From Acetobacteraceae bacterium (GTDB lineage Bacteria > Pseudomonadota > Alphaproteobacteria > Acetobacterales > Acetobacteraceae): 12,245 nucleotides of DNA. The notes beneath the pieces are model-generated. The model searched no databases. It saw nothing but the letters and a program-made list of their open reading frames with translations, and was not told the DNA's origin. Within the stretch, counting starts at the first letter, position 1; every line of letters begins with the position of its first letter. The position numbers and the translations under genes were made by a program. Positions 6,173-12,245 of this stretch are shown here, in pieces. The stretch is taken from positions 1-12,245 of the forward strand of contig CANJSR010000109.1 of assembly GCA_947476855.1 (NCBI GenBank), read 5' to 3'.

Positions 6173-6967
6173 ATGTGCGTGAAATGCACCGGGCTGCCCG
6201 ATCTGGGGCGCCGCCGCCTGCTGCGGGGCGCGGGGGCGGTGGCCGTGACCGCGCCACTGCTGGGCGGCTGCGACGCCGATGACTGGATCATCAACCTGGT
6301 GCCGGAAAGCCAGGTGCAGGCCATGAGCTTCCAGACCTGGCAGCAGATCCGCGCGACGACGCCGCCGAGCCAGGACGCGCGCCGACAGGGGATCGTGCGG
6401 GAGATTTCGGACCGGCTTCTGCGGGCGAATGGGCATGACCCGTCGCGCTGGCAGGTGCAGTTGTTCGCCAGTTCGCAGGTCAACGCCTTTGCCCTGCCGG
6501 GCGGCAAGATCGGCGTGTTCGAGGGGATGTTCCGCGTGGCGGAGAACCGAGACCAACTCGCCGCGGTGATCGGGCATGAGATCGGGCACGTGACCGCCCG
6601 CCACGGCCAGTCCCGAATGAATGCCGACGCGATGCGGAACCTGGGCCTGCGCGTCATCAACGTCGCGTTGGGGCTCTCGAACGTGCCCTATGCGAACGAG
6701 ATCGCGGCGGTGCTGGGAGCGGGGACCGAGTTCGGGCTCCTGCTGCCCTACTCGCGGAATCAGGAATTGCAGGCGGACGAACTCGGGCTGTTTGCGATGA
6801 CCAAGGCCGGGTTCGATCCCGCCCAGGCGCCGGCGCTTTGGCGGCGGATGGACGCCATGGTGCCGCAGCGGGGGCCGACCTTCCTGGCGACGCATCCGGC
6901 GCCGGTCACCCGCATTCAGGCGCTGGAGGCCCTGATCCCCAAGGCGCGCGCCGCCGCAGGGGTATAG
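6173..6967 (+). CDS. M48 family zinc metalloprotease, probable Tat-exported lipoprotein
   Basis: A 264-aa peptidase of the M48 group that includes envelope quality-control proteases such as LoiP and BepA. The N-terminus has a twin-arginine-like GRRRLL (13-17), a hydrophobic stretch and a lipobox LLGGC with Cys33 as the lipidation site. This implies export, possibly by Tat, and anchoring in the envelope. The catalytic motif is HEIGH (135-139), and the third zinc ligand is probably Glu198 in NQELQADELG. The C-terminal THPAPVTRIQAL matches the conserved tail of bacterial M48 proteins. It lacks the TPR domain of BepA. AGGAG at 6155-6159 lies 13 bases before the ATG, rather far, and an in-frame TTG at 6161 would be too close; ATG 6173 remains the best choice. 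Confidence 0.87.
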   Translation: MCVKCTGLPDLGRRRLLRGAGAVAVTAPLLGGCDADDWIINLVPESQVQAMSFQTWQQIRATTPPSQDARRQGIVREISDRLLRANGHDPSRWQVQLFASSQVNAFALPGGKIGVFEGMFRVAENRDQLAAVIGHEIGHVTARHGQSRMNADAMRNLGLRVINVALGLSNVPYANEIAAVLGAGTEFGLLLPYSRNQELQADELGLFAMTKAGFDPAQAPALWRRMDAMVPQRGPTFLATHPAPVTRIQALEALIPKARAAAGV

Positions 6968-6994
6968 ACGGCGCGGGGGCGATCCCGCGCCGTC
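6967..6994. terminator. Bidirectional hairpin between convergent genes
   Basis: GACGGCGCGGG and CCCGCGCCGTC form a perfect 11-bp stem with a 6-base loop. It begins on the last base of the protease stop codon and ends six bases before the end of the aminotransferase gene. Its position between converging genes suggests it serves both strands. There is no T-tract on either side. Confidence 0.7.
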
Positions 6995-7000
6995 CGGGGC

Positions 7001-8362
7001 CTAGGAGGCGGCCGCGATCGACTCGCCGACGATCTGGACGATCCGGTCGAGCGTGTCTTCCGGCGTCATCAAGGGCGGGGCCAGGCACAGCGAGTCGCCC
7101 GACGGCGGCGGACCGTCGCCACCGCCGCGCTGGCGCATGATGAGGCCGCGCTTGCCGGCCTCGGCCACCACGCGGCCGCCCAGGCCGATGGCGGGCTTGC
7201 GGGTGCCCTTGTCTTCGACCAGTTCGACGGCGGCCATCATGCCCAGGCCGCGGACTTCGCCGACGGCGGGCAGGGAGGTCAGGGTCTGCAAACCCTCCAG
7301 GAACCGCTTGCCCTGGACGGCGGCGCGTTCGACCAGGCCTTCCTTATCGATGATGTCGATGTTGGCCAGCGCGACGGCGCAGCAGACCGGATGGCCCGAG
7401 TAGGTCGCGGCATGCATGAATTTTTCGTCCGGCGGCGCGTCCTCGATCGCCTGGTGGATGCGCTTGGAGACCATGACGCCGCCCAAAGGCAGATAGCCGC
7501 TGGTCACGCCCTTGGCGAAGGACATCAGGTCGGGTTCGATCCCCCAATGGCCGAGGGCGAACCAGCGCCCGGTGCGGCCGAAGCCGGTGATGACCTCATC
7601 GGCGATCAGCAGCACGTCGTGGCGGTTGCAGATTTCGCGCAAGGCCGGGAAGTAGGTGGGGGGCGGGACGATGACGCCGCCGGCACCCATCACGGGCTCA
7701 CAGATGATGGCGGCGACCGTGTCGGCCCCGTTCTCGAGGATCGCCTGCTCCACGGCTTCCGCCGCGCCGATGCCGGCATCGCCGTTGCCGGGCCAGCGAT
7801 AGGGGTAGGGTGGGGCGACCTGGAGGAATTCGGGTACCATCGGGCCGAACATCTTCTGGTAGCCGGCGAGGCGGGTCGCGCTCATGGCGGCCATGGTGAC
7901 GCCGTGATAGCCGTAGCTGCGGGAGAGGATCTTGACCTTGTCGGGCTTGCCCATCCGCTTCCAGTAGTAGCGGGCGAACTTGAAGGCGCTCTCGTTCGAC
8001 TCGGCACCGCCGGTGGTGAAATAGGCGGCGGCCATGTTGTCATAGGCGAGGCCGACGATGCGTTCAGCCAGCCGGATCGCCGGTTCGTTGGAATAGCCGG
8101 CATAGGCCGACGCATAGGCCAGCTTGCCCATCTGTTCCGCCGCGGCGGCCGCCAGTTCCTGGCGCCCGTGGCCGATATTGACGTTCCACAGGCAGGACAG
8201 GCCGTCGATGTATTCGCGCCCTTCCGTGGTGTGGAGCATCGCGCCCTTGCCCTCGGTGAAGATACGGGCGCCGAGGTGGTCCTTCGGGTGGTGCAGCGGA
8301 TGGATGAGATGCCGACGGTCGGCCTCGGCCAGCGTGTCGGTCAACGAGGAAAGGTCGTTCAT
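7001..8362 (-). CDS. Class III (omega) aminotransferase, PLP-dependent
   Basis: A 453-aa cytoplasmic aminotransferase of the class III, fold-type I family annotated as aspartate aminotransferase family or omega-amino acid--pyruvate aminotransferase. It moves an amino group from an omega-amino acid or amine to an oxoacid. Motifs include the phosphate-binding TTGGAESNESAFK (116-128), the cofactor segment GYHGVTMAAM (151-160), DEVITGFGRTG (255-265, Asp255 contacts the pyridine nitrogen) and Lys284 in SFAKG, the Schiff-base lysine. A Gly/Pro-rich insertion (GGGDGPPPSG) precedes the usual C-terminal PPL motif. I start at the MNDLSS methionine because conserved sequence begins soon after and GGGGA lies upstream; a start 15 residues earlier is possible. 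The substrate cannot be fixed from sequence. It is divergent from the small membrane-protein cassette. Confidence 0.9.
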   Translation of the reverse strand: MNDLSSLTDTLAEADRRHLIHPLHHPKDHLGARIFTEGKGAMLHTTEGREYIDGLSCLWNVNIGHGRQELAAAAAEQMGKLAYASAYAGYSNEPAIRLAERIVGLAYDNMAAAYFTTGGAESNESAFKFARYYWKRMGKPDKVKILSRSYGYHGVTMAAMSATRLAGYQKMFGPMVPEFLQVAPPYPYRWPGNGDAGIGAAEAVEQAILENGADTVAAIICEPVMGAGGVIVPPPTYFPALREICNRHDVLLIADEVITGFGRTGRWFALGHWGIEPDLMSFAKGVTSGYLPLGGVMVSKRIHQAIEDAPPDEKFMHAATYSGHPVCCAVALANIDIIDKEGLVERAAVQGKRFLEGLQTLTSLPAVGEVRGLGMMAAVELVEDKGTRKPAIGLGGRVVAEAGKRGLIMRQRGGGDGPPPSGDSLCLAPPLMTPEDTLDRIVQIVGESIAAAS

Positions 8363-8585
8363 GGGTGTCCCCGGGTTGCTCTGCGCCAGGATAACGGGAG
8401 AGGCCATCGGGGCGCGAGGGGGGTGTCAGGCGCTGTTCGTTACATGCGTGTGTATGCAATCAAGGCCAGGTCAGCGGCAGCGCGCGAAAAAACGCCGAGC
8501 GCATCAACCTTTTGTTCATCTTTGGGCCTGAAAATGGAGAAGCCGGCGGGAGTACCCCCGCCGGCTCAACACTGGGAGGTCAGAG
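8363..8585. other. Divergent intergenic region between the aminotransferase and the small membrane ORF
   Basis: This region holds no gene I can support. It must contain the promoter of the aminotransferase and probably that of the small ORF. A short imperfect dyad, ACATGC-GTGT-GTATGC, near 8440-8456 could be an operator, but it is weak. An A-rich and T-rich patch at 8487-8535 is the least GC-rich part. No convincing -35/-10 pair is visible. Confidence 0.4.
8541..8566 (+). other. Perfect hairpin just before the ribosome binding site of the 26-aa ORF
   Basis: AGCCGGCGGG and CCCGCCGGCT form a 10-bp perfect stem with loop AGTACC. It ends seven bases before the GGGAGG of the small ORF, so it would sit in that gene's 5' leader without covering the site. 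It could be a leader-stabilising stem or an attenuator; a T-run is absent. Confidence 0.6.
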
Positions 8586-8666
8586 ATGTTGAGCCATCTC
8601 CTCGTCCTGCTGCTGATCTTGGTGATTTTGTACCGCAAGGTCAAGATCACCATCGAACTGCGGTAG
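8586..8666 (+). CDS. Small single-span membrane protein, 26 aa
   Basis: GGGAGG (8574-8579) lies six bases before an ATG, an excellent ribosome binding site for a 27-codon ORF. The product starts MLSHLLVLLLILVILY, a stretch of about 12 aliphatic residues after His4 able to span or insert in a membrane. It then ends in a charged tail (RKVKITIELR) that would favour a cytoplasmic C-terminus. It lies between two strong hairpins, which suggests an independent short transcript. I do not recognise a named family. Single-span regulators of membrane enzymes and type I toxins have this size and shape, but no antisense RNA is evident. The strong initiation site and flanking stems are the case for it being real. 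Confidence 0.6.
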   Translation: MLSHLLVLLLILVILYRKVKITIELR

Positions 8667-8672
8667 GGGAAC

Positions 8673-8698
8673 GGGTCGGTCCGCTTGCGGGCCGGCCC
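8673..8698 (+). terminator. Hairpin terminator between the small ORF and the convergent lyase-family gene
   Basis: An 11-bp stem starts seven bases after the small ORF stop: GGGTCGGTCCG pairs with CGGGCCGGCCC through two G-U pairs, with a four-base CTTG loop. The following bases are C-rich, then GGTGGTGTTCT. The lyase-family gene ends at 8735 from the other side, so the stem may serve both transcripts. Confidence 0.6.
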
Positions 8699-8734
8699 TC
8701 CCCCGGTGGTGTTCTACCTCAGTCGTTACTGTGT

Positions 8735-9586
8735 TCAGTTCAGGAATTCGTCTGTCCAGGCCTTGTAGTCGCCTTCCCGCGTGACCCGCGCCATGGTCTC
8801 GGCCGAGGCGACGCCCTTCAGGTTGGACGGCTTGGTCCCGTCGCGCAGGGCCTTCAGCGTGTCGTGGACGGCCTGTACGGCGGCCATGATCGGCTGGTGG
8901 CCTTGCAGGGCGATGCGCACGCCCTTGCTGGCCAGGGTTGCCCGGTCGGGCATGCCGCCGCCGCCCAGCATGATGGGGATCCGCAGTTCCGCGTGCGCGG
9001 CGTCGAGGAAGGCGGGCGTCACCCCGCCAGCGAAGAACATCGCGTCGACGCCGACTGCCTGGTAGGCCTTGGCGCGGGCGAGTGCGTCCTCGGGGCTGGT
9101 CAGCGCGGCCGCGGAGGTGCGGCCGATAATGACCATCGACTTGTCCTCCCGCGCGCGCAGGGCGGCGCGCATCTTGCCGATGCCTTCCTCGATCGCGATC
9201 AGGCCGGGCTTCTTCTCACCGAAGGTGCGGGGCAGGATGGTGTCTTCCACCATCATCCCGGCGACGCCGGCGGTTTCCAGCTCCTGCACGGTCCGCATCA
9301 CATTCAGCGCGTTGCCGTAGCCGTGATCGGCGTCGACCATCAGCGGCAGCTTGCCGGCGCGGTTGATGCGGTAGGCCTGGGCGGCGAACTCGGACAATGT
9401 CAGCACGATCAGGTCCGGTGCGCCCAGGACGGTCAGGGACGCGGTCGATCCGGCGAACATGCCGACCTCAAAGCCCAGGTCTTCGGCGATGCGGGCCGAC
9501 ATGGCGTCGAACACCGATCCTGGATGGATGCATTCGGTTCCGCCGATGACGGCGCGGTAGGCCTCCCGGCGATCGGTCCAGTGCAT
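8735..9586 (-). CDS. Isocitrate lyase/PEP mutase family protein, oxaloacetate decarboxylase-like
   Basis: A 283-aa TIM-barrel enzyme of the isocitrate lyase/phosphoenolpyruvate mutase superfamily. From memory it resembles the Pseudomonas aeruginosa PA4872-type oxaloacetate decarboxylase: SVFDAMSARIAEDLGFE (24-40), then GSTASL, LTLSEF, DADHGYGNALNVMRTV (85-100), VEDTxLP (113-119), EEGIGKMRAAL (133-143) and His230 in the LQGH loop. Asp85/Asp87 and Glu114 fit the magnesium site. The isocitrate lyase cysteine motif KKCGH is absent, so cleavage of isocitrate is unlikely; decarboxylation of a 2-oxodicarboxylate or a related C-C lyase reaction fits better (inference). A strong AGGGGG lies just upstream of the ATG. 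The exported 106-aa gene lies 68 bp upstream on the same strand. Confidence 0.87.
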   Translation of the reverse strand: MHWTDRREAYRAVIGGTECIHPGSVFDAMSARIAEDLGFEVGMFAGSTASLTVLGAPDLIVLTLSEFAAQAYRINRAGKLPLMVDADHGYGNALNVMRTVQELETAGVAGMMVEDTILPRTFGEKKPGLIAIEEGIGKMRAALRAREDKSMVIIGRTSAAALTSPEDALARAKAYQAVGVDAMFFAGGVTPAFLDAAHAELRIPIMLGGGGMPDRATLASKGVRIALQGHQPIMAAVQAVHDTLKALRDGTKPSNLKGVASAETMARVTREGDYKAWTDEFLN

Positions 9587-9654
9587 GTCGTTCCCCCTCC
9601 CATTCGTATCGAGGCAGAACCTTATGGGCGATCGCGCGTGCCCGCAAACCCGGA

Positions 9655-9975
9655 TCAGCCGAGCTTGCCGAGGCCGGTCATGGCTTGCCAGTAGCGGGTG
9701 GTGCAGGTGAGGCCGATCATCGGGTCGGCTGGAGCCGTCTGGGCGGCGGGCTTGATCTGCGGGACCTGGCCCTTGGCCGCCCCTTGCAGCATGCCGGCGA
9801 TGCCCTTGCCACCGAAGGGATCGGGCGGCGGTGTCTGGCCTCCCAGCGTGGGGGCGCCGGTGCGGACGGCCATCTCATTATAGGCGCCGCAGGGGTTGAT
9901 CGAATTTTCGTTCAGCATCGGGATGCCGAAGAAGATCGCGATGCCGGCAAGCACCGGCAGAAGGATGGCTTTCAT
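9655..9975 (-). CDS. Small exported or membrane-anchored protein, unknown function
   Basis: A 106-aa protein with a short positive start (MK) followed by a hydrophobic segment (ILLPVLAGIAIFFGIPML, 4-21), either an uncleaved anchor or a signal peptide. The rest is probably periplasmic. It has two cysteines, Cys29 in INPCGAYNEMAV and Cys91 in GLTCTTRYW, able to form one disulphide. Between them is a Gly/Pro/Gln-rich linker (40-85). The end has an aromatic TTRYWQAMTGLG motif. I know no family for it. The ATG is preceded by AGGAG 12 bases upstream; the longer upstream extension is Arg/Pro-rich and looks untranslated. It lies between the nucleoside transporter and the lyase-family gene on the same strand. 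Confidence 0.72.
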   Translation of the reverse strand: MKAILLPVLAGIAIFFGIPMLNENSINPCGAYNEMAVRTGAPTLGGQTPPPDPFGGKGIAGMLQGAAKGQVPQIKPAAQTAPADPMIGLTCTTRYWQAMTGLGKLG

Positions 9976-10147
9976 GGGATCTGTCCACTCCTGTCGGGAC
10001 GGGCGCGCAGGATGACGCGCGCGGGTGCCAGAATAGGGAGGGATCGTTACGGCGCGGTTTCGGATGGCCAATCGACCGCGCGATGGCGCCGATGCGGTTG
10101 CCCGCGTCTGTGACTACGCGGTTACCCCCCCATCTATTCCCACGCGG

Positions 10148-11392
10148 TCAGCCCGCGATCGCCCCCGCGACCGCACCGCTCATGCAGGTGGCCATCGTGC
10201 CGGCCAGGATGGCGCGCATGCCCAGGCCCACGACCTCTCGCCGGCGTTCCGGGATCATCATGCCCAGGCCGCCGATCAGGATGCCCAGGCTGCCGAAATT
10301 GGCGAATCCGCACAGCGCATAGGTCATGATCATGCGGGTCTTCACCGAATAGGCCTCGGGTCCGGCCTGGGAGAAATTCAGGTAGGCCACGAATTCGTTC
10401 AGCACGGTCTTGGTGGCCATCAGGTTCGCGGCAGCGGCGGTCTCGGCCCAGGGTACGCCGATCAGGAACATCACCGGGCGGAATGGCAGCGCGAAGATCC
10501 GTTGCAGCGTGACCGGCGCGCCGTCCCAGTCCGGCAGTTGCCCCAGCCCCATGTTGACCAGCGTCACCATCGCGACCGTCACCAGCAGCGTGGCCAGGAT
10601 CGCCGCCAGGATCGGGATGCCGTCCATCGTGCCCTTGACCATCGCATCCATCGCGCTGGCCGGCGGATCATGGATGATCAAATGGCTGTCCGTGTCCTCG
10701 GCCGCGGCGAAGGGCACCATGATCGCCGCCACCGCGATCGCCGCCGGCGTGCTGATGACCGAGGCGATCAGGATGTTGCCCAGCGCGTTCGGCACGATCG
10801 GATTGAGGAAGGAAGCGTAGATCACCATCACGGTCCCGGCGACTCCGGCCAGCCCGCAGGCCATCAGCGCGAACAACTCCCCCCGCGACATGCGGGCGAG
10901 GTAGGGGCGGATCAGCAAGGGTGCCTCGATCATGCCCACGAACACATGGGACGCGGCGCCCAAGGCGAGCGGACCGGACACGCCCATCAGCCGGCGCAGC
11001 ACCCAGGCGAAGCCGGAGACGATCCGTTGCAGGACGCCCCAGTGAAACAGCAGCGCGGCGAGGGCGCTGATCGTCAGCACCATCGGCAGGGCCTGGAACG
11101 CGAGGATGAAGCTCGCGCCCGGTCGGCTTTCGGTGAATGGCAAGGGCGGGCCGGCGAGGTAGCCGAAGACAAAGGTCGTCCCGACGGTGGTGGCGTGGTG
11201 CAGCGCCTCGGCCGCCGCGTTCAGCAGGTACAGAACCTTGTTGGCCGCCGGAATGCCGATCAGCACCAGGGCCAGGCCAACCTGCAGGGCGATCCCCACC
11301 GCGACCGTCCGCCAGGCGATGGCGCGCCGGTTCTCACTGAGCAGCCAGGCCAGCAGGAGAAGGGAGGCCATGCCGAGCGCCGCGTGCAACAT
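10148..11392 (-). CDS. Concentrative nucleoside transporter (CNT/NupC family)
   Basis: A 414-aa inner-membrane symporter of the CNT family, which takes up nucleosides using a sodium or proton gradient. Length matches bacterial NupC proteins. Family signatures are EAPLLIRPYL (156-165, re-entrant loop 1), NEFVAYLNF (332-340) and GFANFGSLGI (362-371, re-entrant loop 2), with Glu156, Glu333, Asn365 and Ser368 at the known nucleoside contacts. N-terminal helices around 1-20, 30-50, 70-80 and 95-117 are strongly hydrophobic. The contact motif before Glu156 reads GMI instead of the GQT of the Vibrio cholerae protein. AAGGA nine bases before the ATG supports the start. It is divergent from dnaN and 172 bp upstream of the small exported protein gene. 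Confidence 0.92.
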   Translation of the reverse strand: MLHAALGMASLLLLAWLLSENRRAIAWRTVAVGIALQVGLALVLIGIPAANKVLYLLNAAAEALHHATTVGTTFVFGYLAGPPLPFTESRPGASFILAFQALPMVLTISALAALLFHWGVLQRIVSGFAWVLRRLMGVSGPLALGAASHVFVGMIEAPLLIRPYLARMSRGELFALMACGLAGVAGTVMVIYASFLNPIVPNALGNILIASVISTPAAIAVAAIMVPFAAAEDTDSHLIIHDPPASAMDAMVKGTMDGIPILAAILATLLVTVAMVTLVNMGLGQLPDWDGAPVTLQRIFALPFRPVMFLIGVPWAETAAAANLMATKTVLNEFVAYLNFSQAGPEAYSVKTRMIMTYALCGFANFGSLGILIGGLGMMIPERRREVVGLGMRAILAGTMATCMSGAVAGAIAG

Positions 11393-11675
11393 GAGGCTTG
11401 TTCCTTGGCGTGGTCCGAAGGGGGGGTATCCGCGCCGGCATTTTCCGGCCTTGGAATGATTCGGCAAGGGGGCTCGGCCCTGGCCATGGCGCGGGGCGAT
11501 CCCGTGCCGCGCCAGTGTGCCGATTTCCCCTGTTCGTGGCATCTTGTTCGCGACGTCTGGCGGGTCTTCAAGCGGGTTGCTACACTGCGGCCCCGAGTCT
11601 GCTTATAACGGGCGTCCGGCATGCTGGTCGCGGGGCGTCCGTTCTCGCCTGCCGAACCCTGAGGGATCTGAGACG
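11393..11675. other. Divergent region between the nucleoside transporter and dnaN
   Basis: A 283-bp gap carrying the leaders of two divergent genes. No DnaA-box cluster is visible, so this is not an obvious origin. The half near dnaN holds the only AT-rich hexamer, TTATAAC. Confidence 0.5.
11577..11609 (+). promoter_or_regulatory. Weak candidate promoter for dnaN
   Basis: TATAAC at 11604-11609 is a good -10 match. TTGCTAC at 11577-11583 looks like a -35 box, but the gap of 21 bases is too long for a standard sigma-70 promoter. A shifted pairing, GCTACA-18-TTATAA, has better spacing and a poor -35. The start of dnaN lies about 67 bases further on. Confidence 0.3.
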
Positions 11676-12245
11676 ATGAAGCTGAAGGCCGATCGCGCCA
11701 CATTGCTGAAGGCGCTGGCCCATGGTCAGAGCGTGGTAGAGCGTCGCAACACCATCCCCATCCTCGCGAACATCATGATCGCGGTGCGGGACGGCAAGCT
11801 GACCCTGACCGCGACCGATATGGAAATCGCGATCGTCGAGGACGTGCCCGCCAGCACGAGCCGGAACGGTGCCTGCACGGCACCGGCCGCGACCTTGTAT
11901 GAAATCGTCCGCAAGCTGCCGGACGGGGCCGAGGTGGAACTCGATCATCCGGGCGGGGACGCGCAACTGGCGCTCCGGGCCGGACGGTATGCCACCAGCC
12001 TCGTGGTGCTGCCGGTGGAAGACTTCCCCTCGATGACCGCCGGCACGCTGCCGCACCGGTTCAGCCTGTCGGCGCAGACGCTGCGGGGCCTGATCGACCG
12101 GACGCGGTTCGCGATCAGCACGGAGGAAACCCGCTACTACCTCAACGGCATCTATCTGCACGCGACCGAGAATGACGGCGTGAAGGTGCTGCGCGCGGTC
12201 GCGACCGACGGGCATCGCCTCGCCCGGGTCGAGGAACCGCTGCCC
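11676..12245 (+). CDS. dnaN: DNA polymerase III subunit beta (sliding clamp), 5' part
   Basis: The first 190 codons of the replication clamp, cut by the window end; the family is about 370 aa, so roughly half is present. The clamp encircles DNA and tethers polymerase III and other replication and repair proteins. Recognisable segments are the N-terminal helix ending HGQSVVERRNTIPILANI (about 16-33), LTLTATDMEIAI (42-53), LPVEDFPSM in domain 1, the start of domain 2 with FAISTEETRYYLNGIYL, and VATDGHRLAR at the end. GAGGGA nine bases before the ATG supports the start. It lies beside a transporter gene; the first gene after it is outside the window, so whether the dnaA-dnaN-recF order holds cannot be seen, though dnaA is not directly upstream. 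Confidence 0.97.
   Translation, partial: MKLKADRATLLKALAHGQSVVERRNTIPILANIMIAVRDGKLTLTATDMEIAIVEDVPASTSRNGACTAPAATLYEIVRKLPDGAEVELDHPGGDAQLALRAGRYATSLVVLPVEDFPSMTAGTLPHRFSLSAQTLRGLIDRTRFAISTEETRYYLNGIYLHATENDGVKVLRAVATDGHRLARVEEPLP

Noticed and set aside
7391..9694. 767-codon plus-strand open frame
   Set aside because: It spans two minus-strand enzymes and the small cassette. The antisense reading shows no domain, whereas the minus-strand proteins show full catalytic motifs.
10064..11608. 514-codon plus-strand open frame
   Set aside because: It is the antisense shadow of the nucleoside transporter: His/Asp/Gln-rich and without hydrophobic segments or motifs.
11393..11675. Replication origin beside dnaN
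   Set aside because: There is no cluster of DnaA boxes or AT-rich unwinding region, and dnaA is not adjacent.

Overview
The window is GC-rich, densely coded bacterial DNA with alphaproteobacterial protein signatures. These include a beta clamp, the two-cluster epoxyqueuosine reductase QueG, an RHH_4-type ribbon-helix-helix protein and paired DCDIHP-type amidohydrolases. Overall flavour suggests Rhodospirillales, perhaps Acetobacteraceae. This is inferred from protein style and base composition, not from any search. It looks chromosomal: tRNA-Val, queG and dnaN are housekeeping genes, and I see no transposase, integrase, phage gene or CRISPR array.

Layout. (1) 39-2221, plus strand: two related metal-dependent amidohydrolases coupled by an ATGA overlap; an upstream coding frame may also end in an ATGA overlap at position 42. 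(2) 2222-2686: a gene-free stretch holding ten perfect copies of an 8-bp unit, bracketed by imperfect inverted repeats of about 35 bp, giving a MITE-like shape. (3) 2687-3998: a DUF427 gene followed by queG, whose best start is an unusual CTG just before the DUF427 stop. (4) 3999-4769: a patch of REP-like dyads, then a 72-aa ribbon-helix-helix protein and a 59-aa protein of unknown function. (5) 4800-4874, minus: tRNA-Val(GAC). (6) 4950-6014, minus: a ketopantoate-reductase-family enzyme, divergent from an M48 lipoprotein metalloprotease (6173-6967, plus). (7) 7001-8362, minus: a class III PLP aminotransferase, convergent with the protease across an 11-bp-stem hairpin. (8) 8541-8698, plus: a compact cassette of hairpin, strong ribosome binding site, 26-codon single-membrane-span ORF and hairpin. 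(9) 8735-11392, minus: a concentrative nucleoside transporter, a small exported protein of unknown function and an isocitrate lyase/PEP mutase family enzyme resembling PA4872-type oxaloacetate decarboxylase. (10) 11676 to the window end, plus: the first 190 codons of dnaN, divergent from the transporter.

The genes do not form one pathway. The amidohydrolase pair is one coupled unit, DUF427-queG another, and the transporter, small protein and lyase-family genes could share a transcript. The remaining genes are single units separated by hairpins or strand changes. I found no clear multi-gene defence, secretion or biosynthetic system. The least ordinary items are the octamer array within its inverted repeats, the small membrane-protein cassette, the CTG start of queG and the altered nucleobase-contact motif in the transporter.
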